Positions 1-11,049 are shown, numbered from the stretch's first letter. The stretch is 64,000 nt of DNA from Tupaia tana (GCA_026018925.1 JAKSZU010000004.1:14710964-14774963); one strand, 5' to 3'. Made by a program: numbers and translations. The notes: generated by a model not told the origin, from the sequence alone.

Positions 1-228
1 GAATTAGCAGTAGAAAATTTTCATTTCTATTTTTTCCTTGAAGTCATTAGTTCTCAGCAGCACTGGTGGAGTCTTCTTCTGAAGGCTTGTCCCTTGCCTC
101 TCCACTCGAGTTTGGGGGCTGGAGGCTGAATTATCAGTAGAAAATCTTCATTTCTCTTTTTTCCCTGAAATCACTAGTTCTCAGCAGCCATGGAGGAGTC
201 TTCTTCTGGCCTGCCCCTTGCCTCTCCT
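1..228. repeat. Two-copy tandem duplication, period 127 bp
   Basis: The block beginning GAATTAGCAGTAGAAAAT at 1 recurs at 128 as GAATTATCAGTAGAAAAT. About 100 bp can be matched copy to copy (1-103 and 128-228) with scattered substitutions and small indels. The mismatches show an old local duplication, not an assembly artefact. No coding potential is seen. The window edge cuts the first copy, so more copies may lie to the left. Confidence 0.85.
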
Positions 229-234
229 GAGTGA

Positions 235-423
235 TTGATTTTTTTAGGGAGAGAAACAGGCACCCCTAAAAGAGTCTTTGTGCCATAGTCCACCCTCAGC
301 CTCAGCCAGCCCAGGTCACAGGCACATGCGTGCTCAGCAAGCACAGAGTGCTCCCAGGACACGAACCCAGGACCTTCCCATGTGGGTACAGTTGCATTGC
401 TCCTGTGCCACCACCTGGCTCCC
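235..423 (-). repeat. Diverged tRNA-derived SINE, type D
   Basis: Read on the minus strand it starts GGGAGCCAGGTGGTGGCACAGG, has a B-box-like GGTTCGTGTCC near the middle and ends in an A-rich run (plus-strand T run at 239-246). It differs from the main family in the body. A similar element lies near 58,030-58,250. Confidence 0.55.
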
Positions 424-841
424 AAAGCATTTTCTAGTCCCTCCCCTCCAGGCTGTGCATGCTCTGCTCCCCTTTGCCCAGACCTCTCCCCCACCCCCTT
501 CCCCCCACATCCATCTTCCACCCGGTTAGTCATTCCTTTCAGGTCTACTCATCTCTCAGGTTCCAGCATAGGGGACTCTGTCAAGACCAGGCTTCCCCGA
601 CACTCAGCCTGGGCGAGGTGTCTCCTCCCCTCCCCTGTGCCTGCACCCCCCCCCGCCCCCACAGACCTTGCTCCATGTCCCCCACTGCCCTGACTCACAT
701 AGTATTACCCCGAGGAGCCTGTGAACTCTGGGGCGACGTCCACATCTGTCTTGTTCCCATGACATCTCCAATCTCTAAAAGGGCAACACTGTATACTTCT
801 GAAATAAATGAAGGAGAGGAAAGTGGACATTTTCATAGACA

Positions 842-902
842 GGGTGATGTGATGCCAATGATATTGGGGGGGGTGATGTGATGCCAATGATATTGGGGGG
901 GG
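842..902. repeat. Tandem duplication, period 29 bp
   Basis: GGTGATGTGATGCCAATGA followed by TATTGGGGGGG occurs twice in direct succession (843 and 872) with no mismatch outside the G runs. It is either very recent slippage or an assembly error around the poly-G. Confidence 0.85.
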
Positions 903-1032
903 TATTTTATTTTTGAAGCAAGAAAATCATAGGATCAAATGACATTTGGTGAATACCTACCACGTCCCAGGCACTATGCCAGGTTTTTAAAATTGAGGGT
1001 TAAATTTATATACCATAAACTTCACCATTTTA

Positions 1033-1310
1033 GGGACCAGCAGTTAGCGTAATGGCTATGTTGCTGGACTCCCACGTAGTCGACCGCGGTTCGAGTCCCG
1101 GACCCGGTGGCTTAAACTCACGCCAGGCGCGTGTGCGTGTGTGCCCAAGATCCCGAGAGGAGAATGGAGGAGAAGGGATTGCGGCATGGCCATCCCCCCA
1201 GGGGGTGATTTCTCGCTTTCTGTCTCTCTGTCTCTCTCTCTCTGTCTGGTGAGCGCACATGCCCTATATAGCAAAAACCTCTCCAAAAAAAAAAAAAAAA
1301 AAAAAAAAAA
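1033..1310 (+). repeat. tRNA-derived SINE, family A (subfamily A1)
   Basis: Near-complete copy. A box is in TTAGCGTAATGG, B box is GGTTCGAGTCCC, and the end is CCCTATATAGCAAAAACCTCTCC plus about 27 A. The target-site duplication TTCACCATTTTA flanks it at 1021 and 1311. Confidence 0.93.
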
Positions 1311-1539
1311 ATTCACCATTTTAGCCATTTCCAATTGCACGATTCAGTAGCTTTTAGAACACTTGTAATGCCATGCAGCCATCGCTCTCTCTAGTTGGTT
1401 CTAAAACATTTTCATCATACCTTACCCATTAAGCAGTTACCCCCATTTCCCCTTCCCTGCCTGTAGTAACAACGAGTCTGCTGTCTGTCTCTATGGACTT
1501 TCTATTCTGGATTTCATATCAAAGGAATCATACTTGTGC

Positions 1540-1700
1540 CAGCTTTTTAATGAACTGTTTCATTTAATCCTCATAACCATGCTATGAGATAGATGTTAAT
1601 TATCTCCTTAAAACAGATGAAGAAAATGAGGCTGTGAAAGGTAATTACAATGAAGTCCCGAGGAGTAAAACAAGCGGTCTGCACATCCATCAGTCAGTCA
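1540..1700 (-). repeat. MIR relic
   Basis: The TTTAATCCTCATAACCATGCTATGAGATAG stretch and the GATGAAGAAAATGAGGC block match the pattern of an MIR core read in reverse. It is old and diverged. Confidence 0.5.
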
Positions 1701-2323
1701 CTTATTCAGTGAATATTCACTGAAGGCCCACCACCGGCTATAGCCAGCCCGTAGGGCACACATTGCCAAACAGCCATTCAGCCGGGAACTCTGATGCAGT
1801 GTACAACCTTTACAACCGCCCACGGCAGCCTGGGGGACCAGACAGTAGGCTCTGTGCTAGCTGCTAGGGACAGAGTTTATGCCATGATAAAGTCTTCATT
1901 CTGGTGGAGAAGCTGGACAATACATGGGCAAAGAAATAAATATGATTATTGTAGATAATTGTGAGTGCTATGAAGACAGAAAAATATACCTGCGTGTGAG
2001 CATGAGAGAAAACTGCTGCTATAGACAGAGAAGCAGAGGACTCACTGAAGAGGCGCAGCGGCGCTGAGGTCCGGATACGAGTGAGACGGCAGTCACACTG
2101 ATATGTGGGGAGAGCCTCCAGGCTGAGGGGACAGCCAGACACCCAGAGGCAGGAGCATGGCCGACTTGTCCAAGCAACAGCAAGGAGGCAGCTGGGTGGA
2201 GTGCAGTAAGCAGGAGGGATCTGAGGAACTGCAGTGAGGCCTCCTGGGGTTTTCTGTGAGACAGTAAACACAGGCATGGATCAGCAGTGGGCTAATCTCC
2301 TTTGTCTTTAAAGGGCTCTCTCT

Positions 2324-2423
2324 GGGGACTAATCTCTCTGGCGTAATGGTTACATCACTAGACTGCCAGGTATTCAACTACAGTTCAAGTCCCAGACCTG
2401 GTGACTTAAAACTCATGCTGGAT
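2324..2423 (+). repeat. SINE family A, 5' half of an interrupted copy
   Basis: The promoter part of an older copy, with GCGTAATGGTTACATCACTAGAC and B box GTTCAAGTCCC, runs to ACTCATGCTGG. There it is interrupted by a younger SINE. It resumes at 2697. Confidence 0.8.
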
Positions 2424-2694
2424 GGGACCAGCAGATGGCGTAATAGCTACATCACTGGACTCCCATATCATCGGCCGCGGTTCAAGTCCTAGACCCAGCG
2501 ACTTAAACTCATGCCAGGTGCATGTGCGTGTGTGCCCAAGATCCTGAGAAGGAGTAGAGATTGCGGCGTGACCATCCCCCCTGGGAGGTTGACTTCTTGC
2601 TTTCCTTCTCACTGTCTTTCTGGCAAGGGCATGCTCCCTATAGGAAAAACATCTAAAAAAAATTAAATTAAATTAAAAAAAAAAAAAAAAAAAG
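2424..2694 (+). repeat. SINE family A inserted into another family A copy
   Basis: Full-length copy with a poly(A) tail. The flanking duplication CTCATGCTGG (about 2412 and 2699) is host-SINE sequence, so this copy jumped into a pre-existing family member. Confidence 0.88.
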
Positions 2695-2696
2695 AA

Positions 2697-2858
2697 CACT
2701 CATGCTGGGTGCATGTGTGTGCATGCCCAAGATCCTGAGAGGAAAACAGAGAAGAGATTGCAGCCTGACCATCACCCCAGGGAGTGATTTCTCGCTTTCT
2801 GTCTGTCTCTCAGGCGAGTATACGTGCCCTATAGCAAAAATCTCTTTAAAAAAATGGG
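2697..2858 (+). repeat. SINE family A, 3' half of the interrupted copy
   Basis: Continues the body of the 2324-2423 element: CCCAAGATCCTGAGAGG, the C/T-rich tract, then CCCTATAGCAAAAATCTC. Confidence 0.85.
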
Positions 2859-3686
2859 GGGTGGGGTGGGAGGATCTCTGTCTTCTGTACGAAGATGCAG
2901 ACTAAAGGATAGATGCAGGAGGCTCAGTCAGAGGCTGGTGTGATGTCAGGGAAGCAGGTGGACGTGAGAAGGAGTACTCGGATTCTGGATCTGTTTTGAG
3001 TGGGAAGCTGGTTGTATGTAGAGTTTCAGAAAAAGCAACACAAGAATGACTCCCCAGTTTTGGCCTGGGCAGCTGAAAGGTTAGCGCTGTCACCTACTAA
3101 AGCGGGAAGACAAGGGTTAGGTTTGGGGGGTAAGTCGGGACCTCCACTTCAGACACAGTTGGCACCTGTGGGGCATCCACGTAACTGCTAACGGGGCGGA
3201 GCATACAGCAGCGTGGGGCGGGGCAGTCAGGGCCCTGAGGGCCCACGTCATAGCGTTTTTGGTAACAATGGCTGCGGATAGGCAGTGGTCCTGGAAGGTG
3301 GTAAGAGGCCACACTGTGCGCCCTGGTGGCTCCCCCACCAGGCTTGTGTAAATACACGCTATGGTGTTCGCACTCGCACGATGATGAAACCGCCCGACCA
3401 CACATTTCTCAGAGAGTAGCCCTGTCCTTAAGCGGTACCTGACTATACCATTGGGAACCAGCAACATGCAGATGCTTTCTAAAGCCTGAGTGAGATCCTG
3501 AGGGAGAAATGGTGAGAGAGAAGAGGCCTGGAATACACGGAGGGTAGACGTTAGGGGGGAGGAGAGGCAGGAAAGGAGAATAAGGAGTGGCCATCCCCAG
3601 GGGAGGCCAGCACTCCAGAGAGGTGGCCAAGCCAGAGAAGAAAGCATTACAAGGGCAAGGGCTTGGCTCACGTCACATGTGCCGAC
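2859..3686. other. Unique intergenic sequence
   Basis: Mixed-composition sequence with no recognised gene or repeat. The longest open frames here (for example 3117-3734 minus) have no familiar protein motif and no codon-like pattern that I can see. Confidence 0.5.
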
Positions 3687-3938
3687 CATGTGAGCCAGCA
3701 GGTGGTGAGTGGTTAAGGCACCTGGACCCCACATGGCTGACTGCGCAGTTCCAGTTCCAGAGCCAGAGGCTGAAAAACATGCCCGCCTGTGTGCGTGGGT
3801 GCCTAAGATCCAGAGAGGAGAGTGGAGAAGGTGATTGTGGTGGGGCTGCTTCCTCTGGGGAGTACCTTCTCACCTTCTTTTTCTCTCTCTCCTTCCCCAG
3901 CGAGCACACGCACCCTATAACAAAACTAAAAAAAGAAC
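3687..3938 (+). repeat. SINE, type C
   Basis: Starts GAGCCAGCAGGTGGTGAGTGG. It shares the AGATCCAGAGAGGAGAGTGGAG body with family A but has a different promoter segment. It ends CGCACCCTATAACAAAAC plus A-rich tail. Confidence 0.75.
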
Positions 3939-3939
3939 C

Positions 3940-4827
3940 AGGGGAGACAGGAACTTAATGATACAAAAGGAGAAGGAACAATGCAAATGTAAAGCCCTGG
4001 AGGTCAGAGAGAGTGGGGTCAAGTGTACGAGGGCGCTGGCCTTGGTCGGGAGCTAGAGAGTCCCCTGGAGTCACAGGAGGAAAGTGGCCCATACAGGTGT
4101 GACGTATCAGGTCTGTGATTGGGAACCTTAGGACGTTTTCTTCTAACGGCTTCTGGTTTTCTGGGCAAACAGGAAGCAATGTCCTCAGCTGAGAGTGAAG
4201 AGGGAGGAGGGTGCTGAGGTTGGAGGAGAGAAGCGGAGGTGTGACTTCATCCTTCCAGAGCATGGGAGAGAGAATGGGCCCAGCTTGGCACAGGCTTGCC
4301 AGGCAGCATCGAAGCCCCCCTGGAGTGAATGGTGGGGTCAGTTAGGGTGGCTGAGTGTTTTTGCTTTCTAGCCATTCCAAGTGTGGGTGGAAAGAATTTC
4401 ACCAGAATTGGGGATCTGCCCAGCAGATCCGAGAAAGTGAGACAGGCAAGAGAGCCAGGCTGCAGGCAAGGCAGAGACGGTTCTGATGGGCCGTGGAATC
4501 TGGCTGCGGTAGAGGGAAGTGAGGACAGCAAGGGCAGGGCACCTGGAAAAGGAGCTGGGACCACTGGCCTTAGGACCCTTGCTGGTGTGCTAGGGAAAGT
4601 ACGTGGGAGACAGAGGAGGTGGTGGGCAGGTGGGGACACATGGAAATCGCGACTACCCAGGGGATGCAGTTCCCAATAAAGACAATTCCTAGGTCATGAA
4701 CCAGGAGTGATCCTGAGGTGGGATCTACAGGTCAATGATAGTTTTACTCTTATCCAAATGAAGCATGTGATTAACTCAAACTTTTGAATCAGAGATCAAA
4801 AGACAATATTTTTCTAAAATATGAAGT
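3940..4827. other. Unique intergenic sequence
   Basis: G/A-rich unique DNA with no recognised element and no supported gene. Confidence 0.45.
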
Positions 4828-4986
4828 ATTTAATTTAATTTAATTTAATAATAATATTATTATTTTTCAGTTTACTAGAGAAAGAGAGGAAAAGTGAAAA
4901 AGCAAGCCACCAGCCAGGGACTCGAACCACAGTTGGCCATAACTACCCACAGCGCCTTAACTACCTACCCACCATCAGCTAGCCCT
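4828..4986 (-). repeat. SINE, family B (short type)
   Basis: In reverse: GGGCTAGCTGATGGTGG, a degraded B box in GTGGTTCGAGTCCC, GGCTTGCTTTTTCACTTTTCC and a TTAAATTAAATT-type tail. Family B lacks the CCCAAGATCC body of family A. Confidence 0.75.
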
Positions 4987-4989
4987 TGA

Positions 4990-7177
4990 AAGACAACGTT
5001 CTAAAAGTTTTATTAATAAATGGCAGAACTAGGATTCAAACCCAAGCTTTCGATGTTTGGTTATAGCCCAGTTACAACTGTCTGCTCCTGCAAGTAAAAT
5101 GTGCCAACAAGGTATTCAGTTCTTCAGAACCATTTGGGGTGACAGAGATCAATCACTTTCTTTCAAAGATTCAATTACATTTCCTAAAGGAAATTCAGGG
5201 TTCTGCTACCAAAAGAGCAGAAAATTGATACTGAGTAAGTGAAAGATTGAGGCACCCTAGTCCCTGTCTACACCTGCTCACTTCTCCCTCATGCTCAGCC
5301 CCTCCCATAGCAAACAAGATTAATAACCCCAATGGGTGGGTTGGAGCTGTCTTAGTTTTGAGGTAGTTGCAGAGTTCCTTGAGAAGCTAATGAGAGCAGG
5401 AAACTGCAGGTGCAAACTCAGTCATGAGGATGTTCATGGGTCTGGCACTGATAGATGCCCAATAAATACTTGTGGGATAAATGAATGGTTAGAATTCCAG
5501 GGGGTTCGTTGGCTTGCTCCAGGTTAAGAACTGGTATGAACCCTTCCCGCTGTATGTGGAGGGACCTCTGTCTCACTACAAGCTCATGCCCCTTTTGAAC
5601 AGGTACAGGACATCCTCTTGGCAAGCCTCTCAAGGGAGACTGTCCATTTCCCATGCCCTTTGTCACTTCTAGACTCCCAGAGAGGAGTCAGCACTTCTTT
5701 GGGACTTAGGAGAATGCTTAGGAAGATAGGGTGCTTTTCCCCTCCATTCAACAGTCTCCTTCCCAGGAGTCTGGCTTTCTAGCTCCTGGCCTGCCATCAT
5801 TGTCCTCCTGGACAGGCACCAGCACTCAGAGCATGCCTGCAGGCCCACTGAGAATTGCACTCAAAACTTGGGGAAAGTGAACTCTCAGACCCTGGATCAC
5901 TAAGAAGTCACAGTTCACTGAGTTAAGCTCAAAGTTTACATGCCCAGCAGAGTTTCCCAAGAGACCTAAGACTAGAAAAACATTTTGAGATCACAGCTTC
6001 TGGGTTTATTTATTCCAGAAAGAGGGACCTATTCAAGGCCATGGTGTTCCACAAAGCCCTGAGGAAAAGCTTACCCAGCCTTTTGCCCAGCTTTACCCAG
6101 CCACGCTGAAACTCCAGTATAATTACCTCATTTAGTTGCCACATTGACCCCAGCATTTTGGTTCATGGGCCAATGTCTTACCAAGCCAACAGTCCCACCT
6201 TACCACATCTGATACATGAAAATAATGAGGCATCCATCCTGCCACGTAACAATGCAGCCACCTATGGGCCACCATGGTTAGTCATCTCTGAAGTAGTCAG
6301 GTCTAGGAGAATCAGAGGTCAGCTTGGCAGGCTTAGCAGGGACTACCACACCCTCTCCTGATGGATGACAGGTCCAGGCAAGTGACCAGAGATGGTAGAC
6401 CAGATGGGCAGAGCTGGCCCACTGTGCTGCCCACTCCCAGCCCTGCTTCCGTGGGCTCTGTGCCACAAGAATCATCCCCACCCCATTTTCCTCTCTCATG
6501 GAGAGGAGACCTCGACAGAAAGAGGAAAGAAGGAAAGTTGGTGTCCCCTTGAAACCCAGGAGGTGGAGCAGAGCCCATGTAGAAATCCTCTGGGAACTGT
6601 CACCACTTAAGCCTGGAAGAGGATGTCTCTCCCAAGGGGATAGAAGCACACACCCTGCCTTGTTGCAATAGCACACACTCTGACTCCCAAGTCGAGCAAT
6701 TGACTCTTTCTCAGGGTGGGGACAAGGGTGAGGCTGGCAAAGCATCAATATGCCTTCAGGAAAAAGAGGGTAAGGAAAGGGTGGAGTCAGGGCACTGTCT
6801 ATAAACCTTTCCTTCTTATCCCATGTCACCAGGGATAAGTCATGCACGCTAATGGGCTTGTGTCGTCAGGACCTCTGATCCCCCACCAACACTGAGAGTG
6901 TGACTGGATGATTGGGAAGCAGTGCCCACGTGGGCTCCTGCAAGAAATGTGCGGTGATGGGCTGTGGTGGCAGCTTTCCCTCCTAAGATGTGACCTGTAT
7001 CCTGAGCACCTTGCTGTTGGAGGCAGAAGACAATGAGTCACTTGTGTCTTCTGCTCTTGGTTCTAGGATTTCCGAGTGACCTGGAGTGACCTGGAAGAAC
7101 TTAAAGGCAAGATGGGTTTAAAACCTGAGTTTGCCTATCTCTCCTGGTCTGCCCTGGCTTTGTTTTTTTTTTTTACT
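4990..7177. other. Unique intergenic sequence
   Basis: About 2.2 kb with no recognised gene or repeat. The 189-codon minus-strand frame at 6278-6847 has no recognisable domain, and I do not support it as a gene. Confidence 0.4.
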
Positions 7178-7250
7178 TTTTAAGAATTATTTTATTTAAC
7201 TTTATTTTATGTATTTGTTTGTTTGTTTTAATTTGACCAGAGAGGGGAGA

Positions 7251-7281
<31 letters not shown>

Positions 7282-7384
7282 TGAAAGAGAAAGTGAGAAA
7301 GCAAGCCGCCAAGTCCAGGACTCAAAACGCAGTCAGCCCTGTGGGAGTCCAGCGCCCTTAACCACCATACCACCTTCCAGCCCC
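7178..7384 (-). repeat. SINE family B with (GA)n expansion
   Basis: Reverse-strand copy: GGGGCTGGAAGGTGGTATGG start and GACCAGAGAGGGGAG near the tail. The internal pyrimidine tract has expanded to a (GA)n run at 7253-7281 on the plus strand. Confidence 0.85.
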
Positions 7385-7499
7385 GTGCCCTGGCCTTTAA
7401 AAGGGCCCTTCTCCATCATGACATATCACAGAGTTGAGCTCGTTGTTTTTTACAGAGTAATATCTATTGCTTTCAGAGTACATGAGGATTGGTTTTCTT

Positions 7500-7672
7500 C
7501 TTATGATTTTTAAAAATTTGTTACAGGGTATGTGCACTGGCCAGAGAGACAGAGAGAGGGAAAGTGAGAAATCACCCCCCCCCCCCCCAGGGATGGCCAC
7601 ACTGCAATCCCTCTCTATTCTCTTCTCTTCTCAGGACTTTGGGCACGCACACACATGTGCCTGGCGTGTTTT
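7500..7672 (-). repeat. SINE family A, 3' part of a nested pair
   Basis: The reverse-complement body with ATCACCCCC and GGGATGGCCACACTGCAATCCC is interrupted at TGCCTGGCGTGTTTTT. The rest of the element is at 7919-8015. Confidence 0.8.
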
Positions 7673-7918
7673 TGTTTTTGTTTTAGACAGGTTTTTGCCA
7701 TAGGGTACGTGTGATCACCAGAAAAACAGAGAGTGACAGATAGATCACCCCCCAGGGGGTATGGCCACACTCTTCTCCTCCATTCTCCTCTCAGGATTTT
7801 GGGCATGCATGCACACATGCCCAGAGTGAGTTTCACGCCGCTGGGTCCAGAACTCAAACCACGGTTGGCCATATGGAAGTCCAACAACATAGCCATTACG
7901 CCATCTGCTGGTACCAAC
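7673..7918 (-). repeat. SINE family A inserted into a family A copy
   Basis: Inner copy from the T run to CCATCTGCTGGTACC. The duplication CCTGGC(G/A)TGTTTTT flanks it at 7660 and 7919 and belongs to the host SINE. Confidence 0.82.
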
Positions 7919-8015
7919 CTGGCATGTTTTTAAAGCCACCGGGTACAGGACTCTAACTGCATAGCAGGCCTAGTGCAATCTAGCCGCCTTAACCACCAAG
8001 CCACCAGGTGGTCCA
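7919..8015 (-). repeat. SINE, 5' part of the interrupted copy
   Basis: Resumes with AAGCCACCGGGTACAGGACTC (degraded B box) and finishes ACCAAGCCACCAGGTGGTCC, the reverse of the GGACCACCTGGTGGCTTGG start. Confidence 0.78.
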
Positions 8016-8179
8016 GTTTTACTTTTATTTATTATTATTATTTTAATTTGTAAGATTGGTTTTCTTAAATTATTTGTTAGAGTTCAACGAATGACACGTA
8101 GAGATGGTAGCAACCTCCCTGTGTACATGCTGACAGACTTTTGGCCTGCTTCTTGTGTAGATAGGATAGTCTACCAGGC

Positions 8180-8385
8180 CTGGTGTATAGCTAAGCTTTC
8201 TGGCTATGAATCAAATTGTCTGGGGTCAAAGCTGAGCTCTTCTACCTAATTAACCTTAGGATACATCAGTTTCCTCACCTGCAAAATGGGAATAATGAAA
8301 CTTTGCAATGTCTGAGTATAGCCAATACCTTTTCCTGGCACCAGTAAATGTTCAGTAACTGTTAGCCACTGTAACTGAGGTTCGT
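8180..8385 (+). repeat. MIR relic
   Basis: ATCAGTTTCCTCACCTGCAAAATGGG and the later CAGTAAATGTTCAGTAACTG are typical of the 3' half of MIR. Confidence 0.6.
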
Positions 8386-9440
8386 GGGTATAATAGCAAA
8401 AAACTCTGCTTGCATTACTGGGCCAATCTCACACTGACTAAGACTGATAAACGTGTGCTATACTTTATGTTAAGTTCCGAGTTTCAAACTTCCAGAACCT
8501 GCGTGGAGTGTTGATTTCAGCTTCAGGCCTCGAAGGACTCCTCGGGGCCAATCAGCCTTTGTCAAGCCATTTGTGTGAAAGGGACTTCATTCAAAGCCTT
8601 ATTGAATTAACTGGGGCTTCCTTTAAATAAGGGCTTGTTTTTAGAAGCTTTCTCTTCCAACAAGAAACAGAACACAATGGGTTCCAAGGAATCTACAGTT
8701 CTCATCACAGCTTGTCACAAACACCTGGCACATCTTTTCAGCCCAGAGTGAAAACACACACACTCACACACGCTCACACCCTCACGTGTGAACTTCAGAG
8801 ACACAGACTCAGCTCCAAGTTCCAAAAGCATTTGTCAACAAACTTCCTCTCCGGAGTTATTTCCTGGAAGAACAGCAAAAGTTGTTTTTCAGTTGACAAT
8901 ATGGCTTTAGTTGCTGCTAATGTTAAGTGAAAGTGCCATTGTTACCAACTGTTAACCTTACAAAATTACTTATCTTCCTTCTTTCTTTCTTGCTCTCTTT
9001 TATCTTTGGTAATAAACTATTGTTCTTTTCTTTGCTGGTCAACATGAAGAATAAATTATCAGTAAAGTTGATTTCAGGCAAAGACCATACTTAGAAATTG
9101 GGTTAATGTATTGCGTATTTCAACCATGAGAAAGCTTCATATCATTGTTTAGACAACATTTACTTAGTTCTTTGAAAAGCAATTGCAGCAAACAGCAGAG
9201 AGAGTTAAGGCACTTATGGAATATACAAAAACACGAGCATTTGGGGTTGCACATAACAAAGAAATATCTTAAATACTTTGCAAAATATTCTAGGAGCCAA
9301 GACACAAGGGCATGCTTTAGGAGAGCATAGGAATGTAATTTGGGAGGGAAAAAAGGCATATTGGAACTACCCATTTCCTTTAAGATCACTGACCAAAACA
9401 AAGCAGCATTCAACTTAACCATCTGACTTGACATAGTTTA
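8386..9440. other. Unique intergenic sequence
   Basis: AT-rich unique DNA with a short ACACAC stretch near 8752-8785. No supported gene. Confidence 0.4.
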
Positions 9441-9479
9441 TAAATAATAGCTCAACTTAAATCCAAAAGCAGGCCCAGC

Positions 9480-9690
9480 CACAGTAGCCCAACTGAGAGA
9501 ATGTCACTGTACAAAGGTGAAGCCACATTGGAGGCATAAGGTGGGTTTGAACCTGTGTGTTCCTGTGGTCCCAGCTAACTGGGAGGCTAGGGCAGAGGGA
9601 CTGCAACCTAGTGAGACCCTGTCGAAGACAGCTACCTTTCTTTCCCATGTTCTCTCCTTCTCATTAAAAAAAAAAAAAAAAAAAAAAAGG
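9480..9690 (+). repeat. 7SL-RNA-like SINE fragment
   Basis: CCTGTGGTCCCAGCTAACTGGGAGGCT (9561-9587) closely resembles the 5' Alu domain of 7SL RNA. CAACCTAGTGAGACCCTGTC (9603-9622) resembles its 3' end, as in an Alu left monomer with an internal deletion. A poly(A) of about 22 follows at 9666. The 80 bp before it, including a B-box-like GGTTTGAACC, I cannot assign. I saw no target-site duplication. Confidence 0.55.
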
Positions 9691-9798
9691 GTCCTATGCC
9701 ACTTTTCGACCTTTTAGGATACTGGTCTCTGTGCTGTAGTGGAATCTTTGGTTTTGCATCACAGTAAAATAAAATAAACCCATCACATTTGGAACATA

Positions 9799-9948
9799 AA
9801 AAAAAAAAGAAAAAAGAAAAAGAAAGGAAGGAAAGGGAAGAGGAGGGGAGGGGAGGGGAGGGGGGGAGGAAAAGAGGAAAGGAAAGAGGAAAGGAAAGGA
9901 AAGGAAAGAGGAAAAGAGAGAGTAGGACAGGGGAGAAAAAGAAGGAAA
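9799..9948 (+). repeat. Polypurine tract
   Basis: About 150 bp of nearly pure A/G with GGGGA and AAAGG runs, probably expanded from a poly(A) tail. Frames read through it are low-complexity artefacts. Confidence 0.85.
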
Positions 9949-9960
9949 AATAGTTGCACA

Positions 9961-10136
9961 GGGGCTGGCAGGTGGCATGGTGGTTAAAGGCGCTGAACTT
10001 CCACATGGCCAACTTGGTTCAAGTTCCGAACCTGTTGGCTTGCTTTCTCACTTTCCCTCTCTCTCTGATCAAACTGGGAAATAATAATAATAAATAAAGC
10101 TAAGTTAAAAATGATTCTTTAAGAAAATAATAATAA
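9961..10136 (+). repeat. SINE family B
   Basis: GGGGCTGGCAGGTGGCATGG start, degraded B box GGTTCAAGTTCC, CTTGCTTTCTCACTTTCCC, then an AATAATAATAAATAAA tail. Confidence 0.88.
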
Positions 10137-11040
10137 TTGCATGGCCATCCAGGTTTCCAGATAAGACACCCTAGTCTGGTGGGTTTACTTCAGTGGAGTT
10201 TCTGTTACCTAGAAGAGGACCAATTCAACACTGTAATTCAGATAGTCCTGATGTCAGTTTTAGGGGCTACTTAGACAAATTCTCTTTCCCCTGACCAGCC
10301 TCTGTTGATCCAGCCCTAAATTTCACCCGCTTTTTAATTAAGAATTTACATAACAATTTCTCCCATGGATCTCAATTGAATCTCATTTTTGCAAGAAGAC
10401 TGTGACCTCATCTACATAGAAAAGGAAATTGAAATCATGGACATTTTCAGAAGTCTGTCAAAAGTTTCCACGTATAATTACATGCAGTCTAAAACCCTAA
10501 GGGCAGTTCAAGAAGTCATACAAAGACCAAAATAAATGTCATAAGAGGTATGTCATGAGCAGTATGTCACCTGAGCTGCCCATTAAGGAAGACTGGTGGA
10601 ACTCGGAGACTCAAGCATTTCTGTCCCCTATAACATGAGGGGTACTTGAGAATAGTGGATGCAGCCCATGGGGTGGTTGCAGGGATGGGCCTTTACTTTC
10701 CTAAAATAAACAAAAACGAAGAAAATAATGCTTGGACTGGCTCCCAGCTGAGTACTCCCTCTAAAGTGGGACTTAATACAAAAGACATCCGCACTCCCAG
10801 ATTTTCTCAGTATAGTGGAGCATTTTTTGCCTTTTTTCAAACTAAGGAAATAAATGTAAAAATCTGAATTATCTTTAAGTTTATTTTATTTTAGTTTTGA
10901 ATACATAATGCAGGTCAGAGACCAGAAAAAAAAAATATATATATATGTTTATAGTGAAAGTTCTCTCTCCCAGCCTCCTGCTCCATCTGCTGTCATCCTT
11001 GCATCCTGAGTAATTAATTACTTTTATTAATTTCTGGTGT
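10137..11040. other. Unique intergenic sequence
   Basis: No recognised gene. It contains TAGTGGAGCATTTTTTGCCTTTTTTCAAACTAAGG (about 10,814), nearly repeated at 11,790-11,825. The two places therefore share a diverged element that I cannot name. Confidence 0.45.
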
Positions 11041-11049
11041 ATCTTTCTA

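Noticed and set aside
1033..1110. tRNA gene candidates at SINE starts (A box and B box)
   Set aside because: They do not fold to a cloverleaf with acceptor pairing and are attached to SINE bodies and poly(A) tails.
1056..1340. Repeated short frames with motifs such as HSPLGILGTHAHAPGV across the window
   Set aside because: They are translations of SINE family A in various frames. The recurrence reflects repeat copies, not a protein family.
3117..3734. 205-codon minus-strand frame
   Set aside because: Its start falls inside a SINE (3687-3938), so it cannot be an old coding sequence.
6278..6847. 189-codon minus-strand frame
   Set aside because: No recognisable domain, no start context, splice or poly(A) evidence; low-complexity Pro/Ser segments. 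It may be chance.
9632..10012. Minus-strand frame of 126 codons rich in Phe, Ser, Leu and Pro
   Set aside because: It is translation of a polypurine microsatellite and of adjoining SINE sequence.
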